Shown here in pieces: positions 46,536 to 58,374 of a stretch of DNA of 64,000 nt. The stretch's first letter is position 1; every line of letters starts with the position of its first letter. This DNA is from Rhodocollybia butyracea (taxonomy: Eukaryota; Basidiomycota; Agaricomycetes; Agaricales; Omphalotaceae): contig JADNRY010000007.1 in assembly GCA_015501585.1 (NCBI GenBank), forward strand, positions 310,001 to 374,000, given 5' to 3'. The translations under genes were made by a program, and so were the position numbers. Below the pieces are notes generated by a model, which saw nothing but the letters and a program-made list of their open reading frames with translations, was not told the origin of the DNA and ran no database searches.

Positions 46536-46934
46536 TTAGGGAAGCAATTATTTAACATGAGCGCCCGTGGCCTTGATAAGCGCCACATCCGTACAATTCT
46601 CGTAGGATTTCGTTTGGACCGTACTGGTTTTTTTTTGTGATACCTGGCTTAAATCTCAGTTGAAAATTCATTAGCATGGTTATATAACTCGTCAAGCACT
46701 ACGTCTTAGTTAGGCTATGCTTGCCGTATATCAGGTCTCTTCTTTCTTCAAGACTCACGTCCATACTTCTCTAGTCCTTCGAAATTGAAACTACTTTGGA
46801 GCTCACATTTTAGCGGTTCCGGTAGTTGAAGGTGCATGGATCATGAATGTTTTTTGCATGGCAGGTACGAGATGCATAGAGTATACAGACATAGACAGTG
46901 CGGAAAGTGTAGTAATTATCAACACTATGTAATC
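46536..46934. other. Intergenic region between SEC39 and RPL37
   Basis: This holds the SEC39 promoter and the 3' end of RPL37, both on the minus strand. It is AT-rich with a T9 tract at 46629-46637. No gene is supported. Confidence 0.45.
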
Positions 46935-47723
46935 TTATGCCTCGGCCGTGGGCTTTGAGTGTTTCTTGGCCACGGTGTTTTCTCTGCGAAATACTGAGAA
47001 ACAAACATTCACTCACATTAAGAGGAGTACTCACCGGAATCCGTTCTTGAAGCGCCTCGACACATCCTTCAGGTACCTCATACGTCCAGTACCAGTGGTC
47101 TTTCTACGCTTGGCCTTTTGGCCCCACTCGTACGACCTCATTTTTGCAGAAGGGTAGCCACAGGAGGCGCATGCTAAATAACGAAAGGATGCATATGTAT
47201 TCCAAGTACGAGGATGGAAAGCACGTACTCTTGTGTTGCCTGTGGAACGCCCGGTTCCCACAACGACGGCAGAGAGTGTGAGATTTGGTGTGTCTCTTAC
47301 TGTAGTGACAAGTCAGTATAGGATGGATGACAGAAAAATACGAGAGACGCACCCGAACGACGACGTTCCTATTCGATATCAAGGCAATGCAGATATTAAG
47401 ATTCTAAAATTTGTCAAGGATTGTATATGAACGAACCTTTGGTCTAGAAAAAGGTGATTATTAGCGATAAGTTCTGGATGAACGAAGCAAGAATGAAGTA
47501 TGTTGGATTCGAAATGAGCCAGGTAACAGCGACCAAGACAGCTCCAAAATGCAATACCAGCACCAGATCCAAAACTGAGGGCCGAAGTCCATCCTTCCTC
47601 ATCCTCTCAATCCAACGAAATTCAGCGTTTCCTTCGCCTCAAAGGCACCAAAAAGCAGCCAAATCGAAATCCAACACTTCTAGACAATATCAAGAGAAAT
47701 TTGGAGGGACAGAGACTTGCCAT
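46935..47723 (-). CDS. RPL37: 60S ribosomal protein eL37
   Basis: Six exons as inferred: 47723-47721 (the ATG alone), 47443-47437 (7 nt), 47368-47353 (16 nt), 47299-47229, 47173-47035, 46983-46935; 94 residues. The mature sequence is unmistakable: [54 protein letters not shown] and [15 protein letters not shown], with the four zinc-binding cysteines (CRRC and CASC). The start is less certain. Thr-Lys-Gly needs the 7-nt exon, and the only ATG followed by a splice-like donor upstream is ATG|GCAAGT, making a 277-nt GC-AG first intron. Intron-rich 5' ends are usual for ribosomal protein genes. Confidence 0.9.
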
Positions 47724-48955
47724 TTTGTCTTGAAGGGAGCGGAATGCTGTTGATGGTCGTTTTCAGCCTTTCTTGATGATTTGTTCGCACGGGTCAAAGC
47801 TGTCCTGAAATCTGCGAGCGCTAATGTGTACAGTACAAAACTTGGTACAAAATGCTCACCACCTTCCGCTCGAAATCTTATCCTCTTTGCCTTTGTACAT
47901 CCGTAACATCGAATATTTCACAGAAGCAGTACCTACCCTCTACTACGCGCTCCCCCATATTGCATTCTGCGACTGGCCGCCGCCTCAGCTCTGACTTTTA
48001 AGTTTTGCCCGTCCTCATCCCCTTGTTGCCGCCACGGCACGTCAGCTCAGCCACTCGGCACTAGGATATTCAAGAAACAAATATCGCGCGTCGCGCTTTC
48101 AGAGGTAGTAACTCGAACTGTGTAACATCCAACGCTTACACCTCACGCGTCTCTCTACATGCAATCGACAAAACTTTGACTGGTAGGGCAGAGAATCTCT
48201 GAACTGGTGAGGTCTCGGAGCCATCAACGTTTTCTAATCGGGCGGCGTTACCAGATCGTCTTTGAGTCGAGTATACAAGCATATTTGGAACTGGAGAAGA
48301 GCTTGCCTAAATTTAGTTTGTATACCAGGCTCGATTATATCAAGTACTGTGTTCCCAGTTTCAAGTGTGGTTCGCACCCGGATTCTGAGTTCGAAGAACG
48401 TTTCATGGATAAACGACATTGTCACATTGTCGCCACCTGCATGTCGGCTTGCCAGTACCAGATCCTTAGGCTGCGGGCATAATGTTATTGCTGCTATAAA
48501 AGGCAACTTAAGCTGACCCCCGTAGTACTATATCAGTATAGGTGTACACTTACTCTTCCATCCTCATCAGCAGGTGAAATGGTTGGGGCGAAAGCATGCT
48601 CGGACGCGGAAAGTGGTCACCGCGGTTACCTGCTTGCTGCGACTTGGCAATTTAATGTTCAGTGTGGTGTATTTACTCGAATATGTACGGTTATTAGACA
48701 AGGAAGTATAGTAGGGTGCATGTAAACAGATTAGGGTTAATGTCATGGTATTGGGTTAAAACTGTGTGGAGAGAGGGGGGTGGGTAGCGATAATTTGGTG
48801 TGGAGAGCGTGCTGAGAAAGAAAGGCTCAAACGGTGGGAAACTCTTGCCTTGTTCAGATGGAATAGGCGTCTTCTCCCGGCTTCGCGAATCTTTTCAGGA
48901 GACCCTCGAAATCATATCGTCATTCAATACGACTTTTTGTCCATACACAAAGTTT
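47724..48955. other. Gene-poor spacer with one doubtful minus-strand gene
   Basis: The left part should hold the RPL37 promoter. On the minus strand a 90-codon frame (48506-48234) can be joined upstream across a 41-nt GT-AG gap to a short Ser/Pro segment near 48560-48600, and downstream across a 48-nt gap to about 35 more codons ending near 48108. The peptide (with SFIHETFFELRIRVRT) matches nothing I know, and the 5' end cannot be closed. It is recorded as a weak candidate only. No RNA or mobile element was recognised. Confidence 0.3.
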
Positions 48956-49873
48956 TTATTTATCCTTGTTCGTATCCTGCAGATTCGCTGGTGACTCGGG
49001 ACAATCTATAGCCCAATGCTTGCCCCCACAATGCAAACAGTGAGTTGGCGGATACTCTTTTCTCACCGGGCAATCCACCAGTTTATGCGTTGAACCACAG
49101 CAGCGGCAAAAACCATTTCCGAATATCCACTTCATAACAGACTCGATAGAGTTGCTAGTTACAAGATGTGGAGGGCGAACGAGGGATATCATGCCTGTGT
49201 TGGAGGTAGAAGAAGAGGTGAGAAGAAAACGGTCGCGGAACAACTGGTCGATGAGTAATGTAAAGCGCAAGTCGCGAACTGTAAGACCTGCAATGATGGA
49301 GTTTTCGGGCAAAAGCGTATTATTTGTGGCTGAGAAGAAGTCGGGCCTCAAATCCAAAATGGATTTAGGTATAAAAGCTTCCTTGGTGATGCTTTTAATC
49401 CCAACATGATATATCGGGCCTTTTTCTTCGCTGCTTCCTTGCGAAGGCGACGACTTGTTTTCATGAATTTTGAGGTAAAACGCGTCATTTTCCTCCTCTT
49501 TCGCAGTCTTCATAACATCTTCTACAAACTGGTGTGCACCAGATTTGTCTGTAAACCGATAGGTTCCTCTCAGTATCAACCCATTCCCAGCACCCAACTC
49601 CGATATGATGTTGCCGCCGAATCTACGCGGAAAAAATCGCCAAGGAAGCAACTCATGTAAAGGAAAGAGATATGTTTCCATTTCCGAAGGGCTGAGCCAT
49701 GGTGTAGGACGAGCTTGTGTACGAGGGGGAACAGCTGGCAATGCGGCTATGTGGCTGGCGGATTGTGGAATCAGGTTTGGTTCGACGTGAGGGTTCACAG
49801 AGCGCTTGTTGATATTTCGCTGCAGCCTCGGTGCATTCTTTAATGTCCGGAATGAGCCTGACAAGCGGAACAT
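48956..49873 (-). CDS. Putative mitochondrial protein: PCD-like fold plus two zinc knuckles
   Basis: A single exon of 305 residues. The first 30 residues (MFRLSGSFRTLKNAPRLQR) are basic and hydroxylated, like a mitochondrial presequence. The middle (residues about 60-220) resembles the pterin-4a-carbinolamine dehydratase fold: WLSPSEMETYLFPL, a FTDKSGAHQFVEDVMKTA helix and two strand-helix units, but I do not see the conserved catalytic histidine cluster. The C-terminus has two tandem CCHC knuckles with spacing C-X2-C-X3-H-X4-C (CRCCGSTHKLVDC and CLHCGGKHWAIDC), one residue shorter than the usual CX2CX4HX4C. RNA binding in mitochondria is a reasonable guess. The fold call is by eye and uncertain. 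Confidence 0.72.
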   Translation of the reverse strand: MFRLSGSFRTLKNAPRLQRNINKRSVNPHVEPNLIPQSASHIAALPAVPPRTQARPTPWLSPSEMETYLFPLHELLPWRFFPRRFGGNIISELGAGNGLILRGTYRFTDKSGAHQFVEDVMKTAKEEENDAFYLKIHENKSSPSQGSSEEKGPIYHVGIKSITKEAFIPKSILDLRPDFFSATNNTLLPENSIIAGLTVRDLRFTLLIDQLFRDRFLLTSSSTSNTGMISLVRPPHLVTSNSIESVMKWIFGNGFCRCCGSTHKLVDCPVRKEYPPTHCLHCGGKHWAIDCPESPANLQDTNKDK

Positions 49874-50970
49874 CGTCGAGACACAAAAAGGAGAGCACTG
49901 GAAAGGCGCTTAGCCAACTGAGACGCGTAGCAGTCACGGTCACCCCTTTGGCTGGTCACGGTCACGGATAGGCTGAACCCTGACAAGGCTCAAAAAATTA
50001 TAGAAACGGTGACTCCGGTAATCCAAAATTCTGTCAGTTGGCCACTCCGTTCCCTCCCCAATACCCAAGTCATTCCGTCAATCAATTGCAACTTTGTACC
50101 CTAAAAACCCCCAAAAGGACCTATATAAATGCCTTCATATGCGGCACAGATGCACCCCATCCTTAGGTCAAGGTTCAGTCAAAACAATGTCTGGACCGCA
50201 TACATAATCTTTCACCGTACCGGCCACCACTACGAGAAGACTATGCTTGGTCGGTGTATTCAAAGATGCCCAAAACGAGAATCTAGTACTTTTCTTGGCT
50301 CGAGACTTAGACCGTTCTCCACTCAGTACCCACAACTCTGAAGGGGTCCTGGTGACCAGCTGCAGCTAGTGAAGCTTCCAGTCATGATTCTCATACTCAG
50401 GCTGTCGCGTTAAGAAGGCGGGTTCCCATGGTCCCTAGTAGGTGTTGCGGTCAGACCTCCTCAAATGTCCTATCAAATCTGGTTGTTTGGACTAAGTATG
50501 GACCAGATGGGAATCCGTTGACAGAGTCCTCGATATCAAACAACGTACTCTCGTGATTTTGAAAGGAAAGGTTTCCTTTGATGTAGGAAGAGGCAGACAT
50601 TTGCGAAGTTACCGGACTGAGCTCCTCTTGAATTTATTATGAAGCAGGTGGGATTGACTTCACTCGGGCGCTGAGGACCTCGAGATGCATCTGGGGCAGA
50701 AAAATAGAATCATGATAGTTGTATTCCCGGTAAAGAGAGTCGAACCCCAAAAGAAACCCTGTCTAAGGAACCATCGAAAAACAGAAGAATATGGTATAGT
50801 ATGCACGAGCACCTGGCTGCCTGTGCATGACAGACGGAGTTACCTACCGCTATCGAGCGCTTCAAAAACCGGTAGTGTGAGAGCTACAGTATAGAAAACA
50901 CAGCAAAGGAGGTGTAAGAACGAACAAAAGAACGAAACATGGAAAACATATAGAGACCGAGAAAGGTAGC
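49874..50970. other. Gene-poor spacer, about 1.1 kb
   Basis: The left end carries the promoter of the zinc-knuckle gene; the right end is downstream of NIP7. The 60-70 codon frames inside look random. I searched by eye for tRNA-like arms, terminal repeats and reverse transcriptase or transposase motifs and saw none. Confidence 0.4.
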
Positions 50971-51723
50971 TCAGATGAGACTCTCTTCGTCCCGCAGATA
51001 TTCCCCGACATCACTGCAATATGTCAGCGACAGATAGACAGGACGTGAATAAAGGAACTGACGCTTGATGGAATACTATGATAGAGGTTGGGTCCAATTT
51101 TCGTGTGTCAACCGTTGACCTTGCCGTAACGCCAAAACCCTAAAAAAAATTGGGGTGAGACCCGTAATCGGATACGAGGGTGTAATCTCTAATACCAGTG
51201 GTACATCATTCATACTGAACACGACGACACCTTGGTGTTCTGGCGTATCCTCAGTTATACGACCCAGGTGCGCCTTTACGACATGATTTCCATACAAGAA
51301 TGGCATTTCGCCATTAGGCTTGATCCAGACCTTGAGAGAACGCGAGTCAATCGAATGAAGGGAAGGAAATGTAATCGTCACACACCTTGTGCTTTGCGTA
51401 TTGGGCAATGTAATCCAAAGCCGTTATATGAAGCTTGAATTTTCCAGATTTACTGAATTTTCCAAAACATGTCCCGATGGTAACGAGGTTTTGTCTAGCA
51501 ACGGATATACCGAGGCGCATAGAGGATTCGGAGACATAGAAAACTTTATCCTTGTGAAGCCTGAAGCAATATGGTTCGTCTGGGCGATCAATGAGATGTA
51601 TGAGATTTTTGCCCTATAGAAAATGTAAGAAACAGTCGAGAAAGATGAAGACAGGATATTGACGATATAATTTGCAAGTTTGGCGAAGAGTGCTTTTGAC
51701 TCGTCCTCAGTGAGTGGGCGCAT
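50971..51723 (-). CDS. NIP7: 60S ribosome biogenesis factor Nip7
   Basis: Five exons (51723-51664, 51613-51386, 51330-51196, 51139-51063, 51013-50971) give 180 residues, the usual Nip7 length. Conserved blocks are [96 protein letters not shown] and [10 protein letters not shown]; the second half is a PUA domain that binds RNA. Nip7 works in the nucleolus in 27S pre-rRNA processing and 60S assembly. All four introns are 49-56 nt. Confidence 0.96.
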
Positions 51724-51902
51724 AGAAAGAAGATAACCCTGCCCTGTATAGACAAAATGAATATAGAGACATCCAGATATTGAAAATTTGGAATATTTAC
51801 AGCAGTGGGCAAGTTAGGGACTGGGAGAACGAAGAGTCCTTATAAGCGCCGGCAAATTTTGAGTTTACGGCTTACTGAATTTATATTAATTTATTGCTTG
51901 TT

Positions 51903-54900
51903 ATGAATCCTCAACCACCCTCGTTCACCTCATTTCCGATATTCGATTCATTTCCTGACACAGAACCTGGGCCAAGCCAGCCTCAGAAATTGGAAAGGTC
52001 ACAAAAGAAGATCAAGAGCTCAAAGGACAGTAGCAGGAAACGTTCGAAGTACAACGCAGACGCGCCTTTGAGGCAAAAGGACGAAGAACCAACGACATTC
52101 TACTACTCGGATCGAAAAGCAGATCCTCTAAATATCACATACGGAAAACCTTACCATGGAGACGTGCCAAAGTACACCAGTGCGTGCCAAAAGCGTCGTT
52201 TCAGCGTAATTCTCAAACCGTATTTCCAGGTGGCAGAAAGATTCTTGGTCTTTCACTTGCATACACTGCTTTCGCAAGGACTGACAAGGGAATCGAAGTT
52301 GGCTTATATCGTCGAAACCAGGTATGTCAAGTTCAGACATCGTTTCGAAATCCATCTCCATTTACTGTATCTAGGTTACTTTAGACGACAGGTCAAAGGC
52401 CTCCAAACTTCTGTCGACCGCACCACGGCGTATGCTGAGTGCAGATGGTAATTCTACGAAATACCCCGAAGTCGATGGGTTTCTACGTTTGCCTTCCCGC
52501 CAAGGTCGTAGATCTCGAGACGACGATCCATCCTATCGCTCAATCTCCAGAAATGAAGCTGATTCCGATTCTGAATCTGAATCTGTTGCATCTAGCTCTG
52601 AAGACGAGCATATTCGTCTTCCTTCCCAGCAGGAATCGCTGAGACAACTTGAACAGCAGCTCACAGTCGACCCCTCTTCCATAACAAATTGGATAAACTT
52701 GCTTTCACGAACGTTATCGGCTACGATACCTAAAACAAGGCACAAAACTGCAGTTGCTGTGTTATCAAAGGCGATATCTGCACATCCCGCGAATTCCACC
52801 TCTGTGCCGTTGCGCATAAAGTATCTGAAAGCCGGAGAAAACGTGTGGGATAAAGACGCGTGTCGTTCTGAATGGGAAGATGCCCTGAGACTGGGGTCTA
52901 TTGATATATGGATGGAATGGTTCGAGTGGAAGATCGCACAAACTGATGAGGACTTGGATCAAGTCATCAACGCCGCCTTGCGGATATTAAGCTCTCTCGA
53001 TGACTCTGAAGATGCAGAAGTTGGAAGGGTCAGAGTATTTTGGAGAACCGCAATAGCTTTCCAGCAGGCAGGTAAGCTCAATTTTAGATTTTCTCGAGCG
53101 CTATCGTGACTGGTTTTTTCCAGGTTACCACGAGCGTGCAATCGCCATGTTCCAAGCCCAAGCTGAGCTGTAAGTTGCTATCTGACTCTTCCTATATCTA
53201 GTCTTCTCATTACTGAAATCTAGCACTTTTGAAATCCCCCAGGGGCTACATGGCCTCTCCCTCGATACGCGAGTTGGGGAGTTAGAGAGCTTCTGGGATT
53301 CAGAGGTTCCCCGTATGGGTGAACCCAACGCCATGGGGTGGGCGCATTGGTTATCTGTGAAACAAAAGCAGCCGGATCCCGTTGCGATTGAGAGAAGTTC
53401 AGTTGTGACCCCCAAAACTACGGAGCTTGACCCTTATCGTCAATGGGCCGAATCCGAAGTCCAAGCAGATCGTGCTGGCAGGCTCCCGATACGTTCGACT
53501 AGCAATGAAATTGATTCAGATCCCTACGCTATGATCCTATTCGCTGATATTCGTCCTTTGCTTCTGAATCTACAGACCCAGCGGGCCAAAAATGCCTTCC
53601 GTTTGGCCTGGCTTTCGACTCTTGGTTTACATTTACCTGGATTTTCAACTTCGTTATCCACTTCTGGAGAGGGTTGGGATGACAGATGGAGCTATACTTT
53701 TCTTACACAACCTACTTTTCTCGATGCAGTCCTTCCTTCATCTGATTCGCCGCCAGTAAGCCTTACCGCAGACGCATCAGCAGGTGCTCTAGTTAGCCCG
53801 CAGAAAACCTACAAGAAAAGTTTTGGACCCATGAAAAACTGGTCGTGGGGTTCCTTGCGATTCTTTGACCCGGTCTTTGGGTCCACAGGAATTTGGGAGA
53901 GACTGGATATCGCCGACGTGGATTCCGCCTTTGTGAGCAGGATATTTTCATCATTAAGACTTGGGCCGGGAGATGTGGAGTGGGATCTACTTTCATTAGC
54001 TTTTGGAGCTGCGGCTAACGTGAAAGGGTATGCTCTTCTTACTGCCAGTTCGAGAACATATGTTGAACTCGTTACTTTAGTGCCCTCAAACTTTCTCGGT
54101 CATTTCTCTCCACCGCTCGCGATTCCCTTCCACATTGGGCAGCTCATGCCCAACTGGAAAGAATGCGCGGAAAGTTGGATGATGCGCGGAAAGTGTATCA
54201 GACAGTCCTCATCGCTTCAGCAGAATCTGCACCACGCAGCGGGGAAAGCTTTTTGTGGTGGGACTGGGCTGAGATGGAGTGGCTTACTGGTCAACTGGAA
54301 AGTGCCTTGTCGGTGATTTTGCGTGCAGCGAAAGTTGAAGGCCGAGGAGGCGTTGCGATACTTCGTGCCAAGCGAGCACTAAATGATTCAAGAAATGAAT
54401 GCTATCCGTGGCAGGAGAAGGAGGCGTGGATCAAACTCACTGCGCTGTTGGATCTTTTGGTCTCCCACAATATACCAAATGCACTGTCCGTATTTGAACA
54501 GGAGCTCAATGGGATCAAACCTCGGCAAACTGCTCACGAAAGCTTAACGATGGCACGATTGGTATTCATTTATCAATATGGGTTTGTTCTGAAGAACCCG
54601 ATGTCTCCATCGATCTTACGGGAACGAGTTCTAAAAGCGATGGTTCATTATCCACACAACTCTGTTGTTTTCGCGCTATTCTTGGAGGTCGAGAAAGGCC
54701 AGGGGATTTGGGGGAGGATACGAGGAACTTTAGGTGATAGTGAGGAAAACATGAAGGATGTAGCGAGAAGGGTACAGGAAGTTTGGATTGCGGGATGGGA
54801 AAGCGGAAGATGGGAGGCTGAAATCGAACGTACACGGATTGGCATGTCGACGGCCGTGGAGCATGAGCGGTGTGTATTCGCTTTCTGTTTAGTACTTGAA

Positions 54901-55315
54901 ACTCATATATTGTAATAGGACGAAAGGTTCCTCGCAGCTTTGGAGAATTTACATTGAATTCGAGATGCGGGCAAAGCAGTACAAGAATGCGAAAAGTCTA
55001 CTATATCGAGCTATTGGACAGTGCCCTCATAGTAAAGGTGAATGGAATCGTTGTTATTTGAGTTCATTTAGCTTATTTTCCATAGAATTGTATCTACTAG
55101 CATTCGGGCCTCTGAGAAGTGTATTCGAGGGTAGTGAGCTAAAGAGATTGGCAGAGGCGATGGCAGAAAGAGGAATCCGGCTGCGAAAAGGGCTGGATGA
55201 GGTTTTAGAAGAATGGGGTCCGGAAGTGGAAAGAATGGACGAGGTGGACAATAGTGAAGAAGATAGCGAGATAGAGTACAATGCGAAAGAGTTGCAAAGG
55301 CTTCGACCGTACTAG
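51903..55315 (+). CDS. NRDE2: NRDE-2 family protein (RNA silencing/RNA surveillance)
   Basis: Eight exons (51903-52179, 52230-52321, 52375-53071, 53124-53169, 53224-54027, 54081-54869, 54919-55037, 55086-55315) give 1017 residues. The N-terminus is polar and Lys-rich. Then come DADAPLRQKDEEP-like and DPLNITYG segments, the core repeats (NWINLLSRTL, WMEWFEWKIAQ) and HAT/TPR-like helices to the end (SQLWRIYIEFEMRAKQYKNA). NRDE-2 acts in nuclear RNAi in nematodes and with the Mtr4/Red1-type exosome machinery in fungi; the fungal role here is inferred from the family. The intron at 54028 restores the frame between NVKG and ALKLSRSFL. Confidence 0.87.
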
Positions 55316-55522
55316 AACCTTAAACTTCTTTTGTCGGCCAAAAGCTCCGCCGATTGATGTACTGTACATGTAATGCAAATAAGAACAAATACATACGCTT
55401 TGACATGTGGCAGTGCATTCCTTCTTCATCGTATACTTACACGAGGCATTCGCTTGAAATTTTTCCTTCATCTTCACCGCACCGCTGGTGCGCCGGCACT
55501 ACACTACAACCTCTTAATCACC

Positions 55523-58141
55523 ATGACCACTGTTCCAGCGCCGTCGCTTGCTGCGGACCGAGAAGAGTGGCCAGATGCCGACTTTGATCTCCCGGAGGGA
55601 CAACTGTTGAATGCAGGAAAAGACGATGAGGAAGAAGACTGGGATTTAGAAATGGATTTGGGGAAAACTGGTGGTGCTAGTGTTGCTGGCAAGCCACAAT
55701 TATTCACAATCCGACCAGCACAGGCCATCGATGACGAAGACGACGACGACGGTGTTTCGACAATAAAAGTCGCAGCTTTGCCAAAGCCTGTTTCAGTTCC
55801 CATTGAAGACGATTTTGAAGACGGCTTTGCATTGCCATCCGATTTAACGCAACTTTCGCTTGCTCCTTTATCTCTTAATCACCGCTCGTCAAAGAATTCG
55901 CTTGAATGGGGAGATAAAGACCATACTTCTTCTTCGCAATCTTCCGACGCCTACTCGACGCTTGGCTTTGCAAATGCTTCGCCGTCGTCAAACTCTACTT
56001 CCTCAGTCTCTCTGCCAGACACAGAAACTGACGACGACGACGACGAAGATCACATGGATGGCCTCGTCATTCCGTCTGGCTTGTTCGAGTCCAAAGATGC
56101 TGGCTCGAAGCTCACACAGATTTTGGAATTACGCCAAAAGGCTGTCGAGTTTGTCAGTACAAATGCCGAAGAAGAAGACTTTGAAATGGGGCTTGTCATC
56201 GATGATGATGTTGATTTCAGTCCCAGTCGGTTGCTCTATAGTGCTCAGCAGATGCGACATGCAAATCGTAGCCAGAGCATGCCCAATCCTCGCCCAAAAG
56301 CACTGCGACAAACCTCTACCAGGGTAAAGTCCATTGATCGGGCGAAATCTCCAGTCAATCCTCCCGTTTCCTCCACGCGGCAGTTCCAGAAACTTCGACT
56401 TTCTCCCTCTCCGCCATTAAATCGCCCTCCTTCCCGTTCTCAGACTATTCAAACTTTAACATCCGTTCCTTCCGTTCCTTCTCCCTCTCCATCATCTTCA
56501 TCTTTCCTTTCGCCTAAGCCTGGCAGTCTTCGTGGTCAAAAGTCGCATTCCGGACTAAAACCACCGACTCCCCTGCTTCTACCCGCAAACTCACACGGAA
56601 GGCATCTCTTTCGTCATTATTGGAAAACAACTCCCAGGCGTCAGGCTCGGGATCTGCTATTGCAGGACCATCCAAAGCTAGGTACGAGGAGGCAACTGCT
56701 GCTTCTCGTGCAAAATCGCAGAAAAGCACCTCACGGCTACGAGGTCTTGATTACCCTGTTCCTCCAACTCGGCCTTCCACCCCATCCACAAACCCAAATG
56801 CTGTGCGCCTCACTCTTCCCACTGCTGTTCGTATCAAATCCCGACCGGCACTCTCTTCCGTATTCAACAACGCCGCACCTCCCTCTCCAAATCCAGGGTC
56901 CCAGTCTCCCTCCTTCCGCACTGCATCACCGTTACCACCGAGGCCGCCTTCCAACTTGTCAAATCGAGCCTCCCGCATTACATTCCAACCATCCGCCCCA
57001 AAGGTCATGAAAAAGCCCAAGCGGCAGCGGACCTATGGGGACGGAACGGAATTGGATGGTTTTGATGACCTTCCTACCGACCGCGACAAGGAAAGTCGCT
57101 TTCGTGTTCAGCCCAAAGGATATGGTAATCGCATACCAGGTGGAACATTTTCCCACAAGTCATCCGACAAGAGCACTGACAAGAATACAATAAGAAAGAA
57201 GAGGAGGGAAGTATCTGGAGGCTCAGGTATGTTTTCTCATTCGCCTTGATTCAGCTGCTTATTTGTCCTGTATAGAATCGAGCACGGTTCTGGCCCCCAC
57301 TGCCAACTCCATGAGGCGGTCGTCTCGGATGGATTTGATGTCTCCATCCCCGACTTTTAAACCACCATCTCCCAAGAAGAAGAAGAAGGTCTCCTCGCCG
57401 AGTAATCCAAAAAAGAAACCAACTCTTATTCGTAATTTAGGCGGCGTCGGTGCGCCTAAAGGTCATTCATTTATTGTTCATAAAGCATACAAGTTTCTCA
57501 CATCCATACTAGTGGTCGGCGACATGCACTGGAACCCCCAAACATTACGTTGGGAAGGTAACGAGCAGGTTCTCCGCGAGTTTGATTCAGTGGTAACGTC
57601 GACACGGCCCGCTCTCATTACTCACCTCACGGGCTCTTCCATTGGATCACCTGTCGGCACTTTTGCCACTGGCGCCCGCAAAGTAGGGAACATGATGTTT
57701 GATCCTCAGCGGATGTGCTGGATATCGACACTACCACCAGAGGAAGAGGAGCCTGATGTGTTTGCCAACTTGGCTGACGACGAGGATGATGACGCCAAGG
57801 GCGATACAATTCGGGTGAACCTGCAGTCTGCGATGAACACTCCTGATACGAGTGTCCACAGCAGGACATCTACGTCAATGTCAAGTACCGCGGGAGATGC
57901 TAGTTCATCCCGCAATAGCTATGGTCGAGCTCCTTCAGAATCCGGAAGCGAGCGGGGTTCGAGGGCTTCCATGGTTTATGATATTGACGAGGACTTCATT
58001 GAAAAGTGCAAAGCTGCGGAACAAAGACATATTATCGAGATGAAGAGCTGGAGGGATATTTTGGTCAAACAGAATGTTCAGTACGAGACTGAACGTCCAA
58101 ACCTATATGAGATCAGAGACCTTGCGACGCGCAAGTACTGA
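55523..58141 (+). CDS. BFA1: Byr4/Bfa1-like septation/mitotic-exit GAP subunit
   Basis: Exons as read: 55523-57226, 57276-57461, 57513-58141. The N-terminal half is acidic then Ser/Pro-rich and disordered. The C-terminal half carries the Byr4/Bfa1 signature: PTLIRNLGG, KVVGDMHWNPQTLRWEGNE, a second copy MMFDPQRMCWIS, and a final helix. With a Bub2/Cdc16-type partner it would form the GTPase-activating complex for the Spg1/Tem1 GTPase at spindle poles. In the first exon the frame changes near 56558: one missing A in an A4 run (839 residues), or a 53-nt intron 56474-56526 with a weak GTTCCT donor (821 residues). The 51-nt intron 57462-57512 is in frame. The start at 55523 has a good context (caccATGACC). 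Confidence 0.87.
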
Positions 58142-58374
58142 TCAACGGTACACTATCCTTGTATAATCTTCGATTCTTTTCACTCGCCTGTTTCTAGTTC
58201 ATTCTATGATTTCTCATTGTGCCTCTTCTTTCGTTTTTACTACTTGGTATATAGTAACGACATTCTCTCTATCTCGATATGTACTCCCTCTCGCAAATAT
58301 GGATTTTTTTTTTGGATATGTACACTCCTATCAGATTTTAAGCTTCCACGTTCTGTTCGCAACGTTGACTCTGC

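Noticed and set aside
49874..50970. Search for a transposon or RNA gene in the gene-poor spacer
   Set aside because: No terminal repeats, transposase or reverse transcriptase motifs, and no complete tRNA cloverleaf could be found by eye.
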